NCBI GenBank assembly: GCA_021324655.1
Contig: JAJPIP010000033.1
Coordinates: 1 to 64,000, forward strand
Length of the DNA: 64,000 nucleotides
DNA from: Pseudomonadota bacterium
GTDB taxonomy: Bacteria > Chloroflexota > UBA5177
Reading direction: 5' to 3'
The notes under the pieces were generated by a model, which worked only from the letters and a program-made list of their open reading frames with translations, made no database searches and was not told where the DNA came from. Shown piece by piece: positions 62,300-64,000 of the stretch. Position 1 is the stretch's first letter. Each line of letters opens with the position of its first letter. The position numbers and the translations under genes were made by a program.

Positions 62300-63013
62300 A
62301 TGAGCACGATCCTGGTGGTTGAGGACGACCGCAGTCTGCGTGAGGCGCTCGCCTACAACCTGCAACGGGAGGGATTCCGGGCGGTGGTCGCGGAGGACGC
62401 GGATACCGCGGTAATCCTGGCCCGCCGCGAGCAACCGTCCCTCATCCTCCTGGATCTGATGCTCCCGGGAGGCAGCGGCTTCGAGGTCTGCCGCGCCGTC
62501 CGCACCTTCACCGCGGCTCCCATCATCATGCTGACGGCCCGCGGCGAGGAAGTCGATCGCGTCCGCGGGCTAGAGACCGGTGCCGACGACTATGTCCTCA
62601 AGCCGTTCAGTCTGCCGGAATTGCTGGCTCGCATCCGGGCCAATTTGCGCCGCGTCGAGATCGATCACGGCGCGGAGCAGGACGGGATTCTCGCGTACCA
62701 AGGTCTGGTCGCCGACGTTCCCCGGCACCAGGTGGAGGTTGGTGGCATCCTGGTTCCGCTGCAGCCACGGGAGTTCAACCTCCTCGTCTACTTCCTCCGC
62801 CATCCTGGTACGGTGCTGACACGGGAGCGCCTGCTGGCGGAGGTATGGCGGGATGGCTTCGTAGGAGCGCGCACGGTGGACGTGCATGTACGTCGGCTCC
62901 GGGCCAAACTGGGGGCGGCCGGGATGCCCAACCTGATCCGCACCGTGCACCATGTCGGCTACGCGCTCGATGGCTCGGGGACAGACGAGGGAGCCGGGGA
63001 GAATGGGTCTTGA
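62300..63013 (+). CDS. PhoB-type response regulator
   Basis: A 237-aa protein. The receiver has the acidic pair EDD at 8-10, the phospho-acceptor Asp in LILLDLMLPGG near residue 53, and Lys in LKPFSL. The C-terminal winged helix has FVGARTVDVHVRRLRAKL. It overlaps the kinase gene start by four bases. The pit and DUF47 genes diverge from it, so they are likely targets. Confidence 0.9.
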   Translation: MSTILVVEDDRSLREALAYNLQREGFRAVVAEDADTAVILARREQPSLILLDLMLPGGSGFEVCRAVRTFTAAPIIMLTARGEEVDRVRGLETGADDYVLKPFSLPELLARIRANLRRVEIDHGAEQDGILAYQGLVADVPRHQVEVGGILVPLQPREFNLLVYFLRHPGTVLTRERLLAEVWRDGFVGARTVDVHVRRLRAKLGAAGMPNLIRTVHHVGYALDGSGTDEGAGENGS

Positions 63014-64000
63014 AGTGGAAAGATCGACCGGACAACGATGACGAGTCCGAAGACCGACAGCGGGGACTTGGCGGCGTGGCGGAGGCGATGCGACGCGCGG
63101 TGGAGAGCGGAGAGCAGCCGGAGGCACCCTGGGAAACGCTCTTCGCGCAGTACGCCGACAGTGACCACCGCGGTTTGCTGGTCATCGGGCAGGGGCGCAT
63201 GGTCGTCGCCCTGAACCCGGTGGCACGCTCCCTGCTCCTCTATGACGGCCCGACGCCGAGCCCGGTGTCTGAGATCGTGCACGACATCAGCTTTGGCTTT
63301 GCCGTCGGCGATGTCTTCCACGACGCGCGGGAAGCGACGTACGAAGCCTATATACCGTCTCCCGACCGGCTCCTCCGCTTCGACCTCCTCCCCATCATCG
63401 AGCGCCGGGTCACGGTCGCAGCTGTGGTGTGTGTCGAGGATGTGACCCGGCTGCGCCAGCTGGAGACGGTGCGGCGCGACTTCGTGGCCAATGTCTCCCA
63501 CGAGCTCCGCACGCCGATCGCATCCATCACCCTGCTCACCGAGACCTTGCAGAATGGGGCGTTGGATGATCCCGAGGCCGCCCATCACTTCCTCGACCGG
63601 ATCCAGGTGGAAACCAAGGCAATGGCGCGCCTGGTAGAAGAGCTGCTGGAGTTGTCCCGGCTAGAATCCGCGACTCTGCATCTGGAGGCGGAACGGCTGT
63701 CGGTGTCGGGGGCGCTTCGAGGGCTGATGCATCGCATGGCCCCGCTCGCGCAGGAAAAGGCGATCGAGTTACAACTCGACGTTCAGGCGGACTTGCCCCC
63801 GGTCACGGCTGATCCGAAGCGAATCGAGCAGGTCCTAATGAATCTTGTCCACAACGCCGTCAAGTTCACACCCGCGCACGGCGAGGTCATCTTGAGGGCC
63901 AGACGGCAGGGGCGGGGCATCGAGATCGAAGTGGTCGACACGGGAGTCGGCATGGAGAGGGGGGAGGCAATTCGGGTGTTCGAGCGCTTCTACAAGACGG
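63010..64000 (+). CDS. PhoR-type sensor histidine kinase (3' end outside window)
   Basis: 330 residues are visible from TTG 63010 (GGGGAG eight bases upstream; ATG 63088 is an alternative). There is no membrane helix in the visible part. It has a PAS-like domain at residues about 45-140, an H box NVSHELRTPIASITLL, an N box NLVHNAVKFTP and the first G box VDTGVGM. The sequence stops inside the ATP lid. Lacking N-terminal helices, it may be cytoplasmic. Confidence 0.88.
   Translation, partial: MKWKDRPDNDDESEDRQRGLGGVAEAMRRAVESGEQPEAPWETLFAQYADSDHRGLLVIGQGRMVVALNPVARSLLLYDGPTPSPVSEIVHDISFGFAVGDVFHDAREATYEAYIPSPDRLLRFDLLPIIERRVTVAAVVCVEDVTRLRQLETVRRDFVANVSHELRTPIASITLLTETLQNGALDDPEAAHHFLDRIQVETKAMARLVEELLELSRLESATLHLEAERLSVSGALRGLMHRMAPLAQEKAIELQLDVQADLPPVTADPKRIEQVLMNLVHNAVKFTPAHGEVILRARRQGRGIEIEVVDTGVGMERGEAIRVFERFYKT

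Overview
The window is GC-rich, densely coded bacterial DNA. Tad pili, ImmA/IrrE- and MAB_1171c-type genes, a Crp-type regulator, several lipoprotein or Tat exports and frequent GTG/TTG starts suggest a Chloroflexota (Thermomicrobia-like) bacterium. An actinobacterium-like lineage cannot be excluded without a marker gene. I saw no rRNA, tRNA or CRISPR array.

Layout. (1) 1-6.4 kb, minus strand: a Tad/Flp pilus operon (cpaB, cpaE, cpaF, tadB, tadC, Flp pilin, two TadE-like genes), cut by the window edge. (2) 6.6-9.5 kb, plus: XRE regulator, ImmA/IrrE metallopeptidase, MAB_1171c membrane protein and PAP2-like membrane protein, overlapping or closely spaced. (3) 10-20.4 kb, minus: exported proteins (C39-like peptidase, propeller-like proteins, phosphoesterase, Tat protein, Cys-rich double-psi-barrel protein) together with a Crp-type regulator and an OmpR-type two-component pair. 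(4) 20.5-22 kb: decayed DNA with a broken paralogue of the PAP2-like gene. (5) 22-34.9 kb: a DNA-metabolism-like region with a coiled-coil protein, SF1 helicase, CHC2/TOPRIM primase-like protein, SSB, RadC, a second coiled-coil protein, then a Ycf46-like AAA protein, DUF1257 (Ycf35), DUF2997 and a radical SAM gene. An unrelated MFS transporter carrying a ClpX-type zinc finger sits inside it on the other strand. (6) 34.7-43.4 kb: the radical SAM gene is in three pieces. A 5.4-kb Tn554-like element, with two tyrosine recombinases, a second complete radical SAM gene and a secreted propeller protein, lies in its cysteine-motif codons. A complete group II intron lies further downstream in it. (7) 43.5-45.7 kb: a Cys-rich exported protein resembling a halocin C8-type precursor, a small membrane protein and a divergent XRE regulator with a palindromic operator. 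(8) 45.7-53.2 kb: a mercury-resistance island (merA, merB, MerT/MerF-like proteins, HMA protein, second flavin reductase, TlpA-like thioredoxin, ArsR) with a glutaredoxin-like gene whose CxxC motif begins with an in-frame TGA, probably selenocysteine. (9) 53.6-55.9 kb: an arsenic operon (frameshifted arsR, acr3, arsC). (10) 55.9-64 kb: MFS transporters, lgt, PiT phosphate transporter with its DUF47 partner, and a PhoB/PhoR-type pair running off the end.

How parts work together. The mer and ars blocks are self-contained detoxification cassettes. The PiT-DUF47 pair next to PhoB/PhoR suggests phosphate control. The Ycf46/DUF1257/DUF2997/radical SAM operon next to RadC, SSB, primase and helicase is the best candidate for an undescribed system. 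Its AAA protein lacks canonical Walker residues, and its radical SAM gene has been invaded twice while a second copy is present on one of the invaders.
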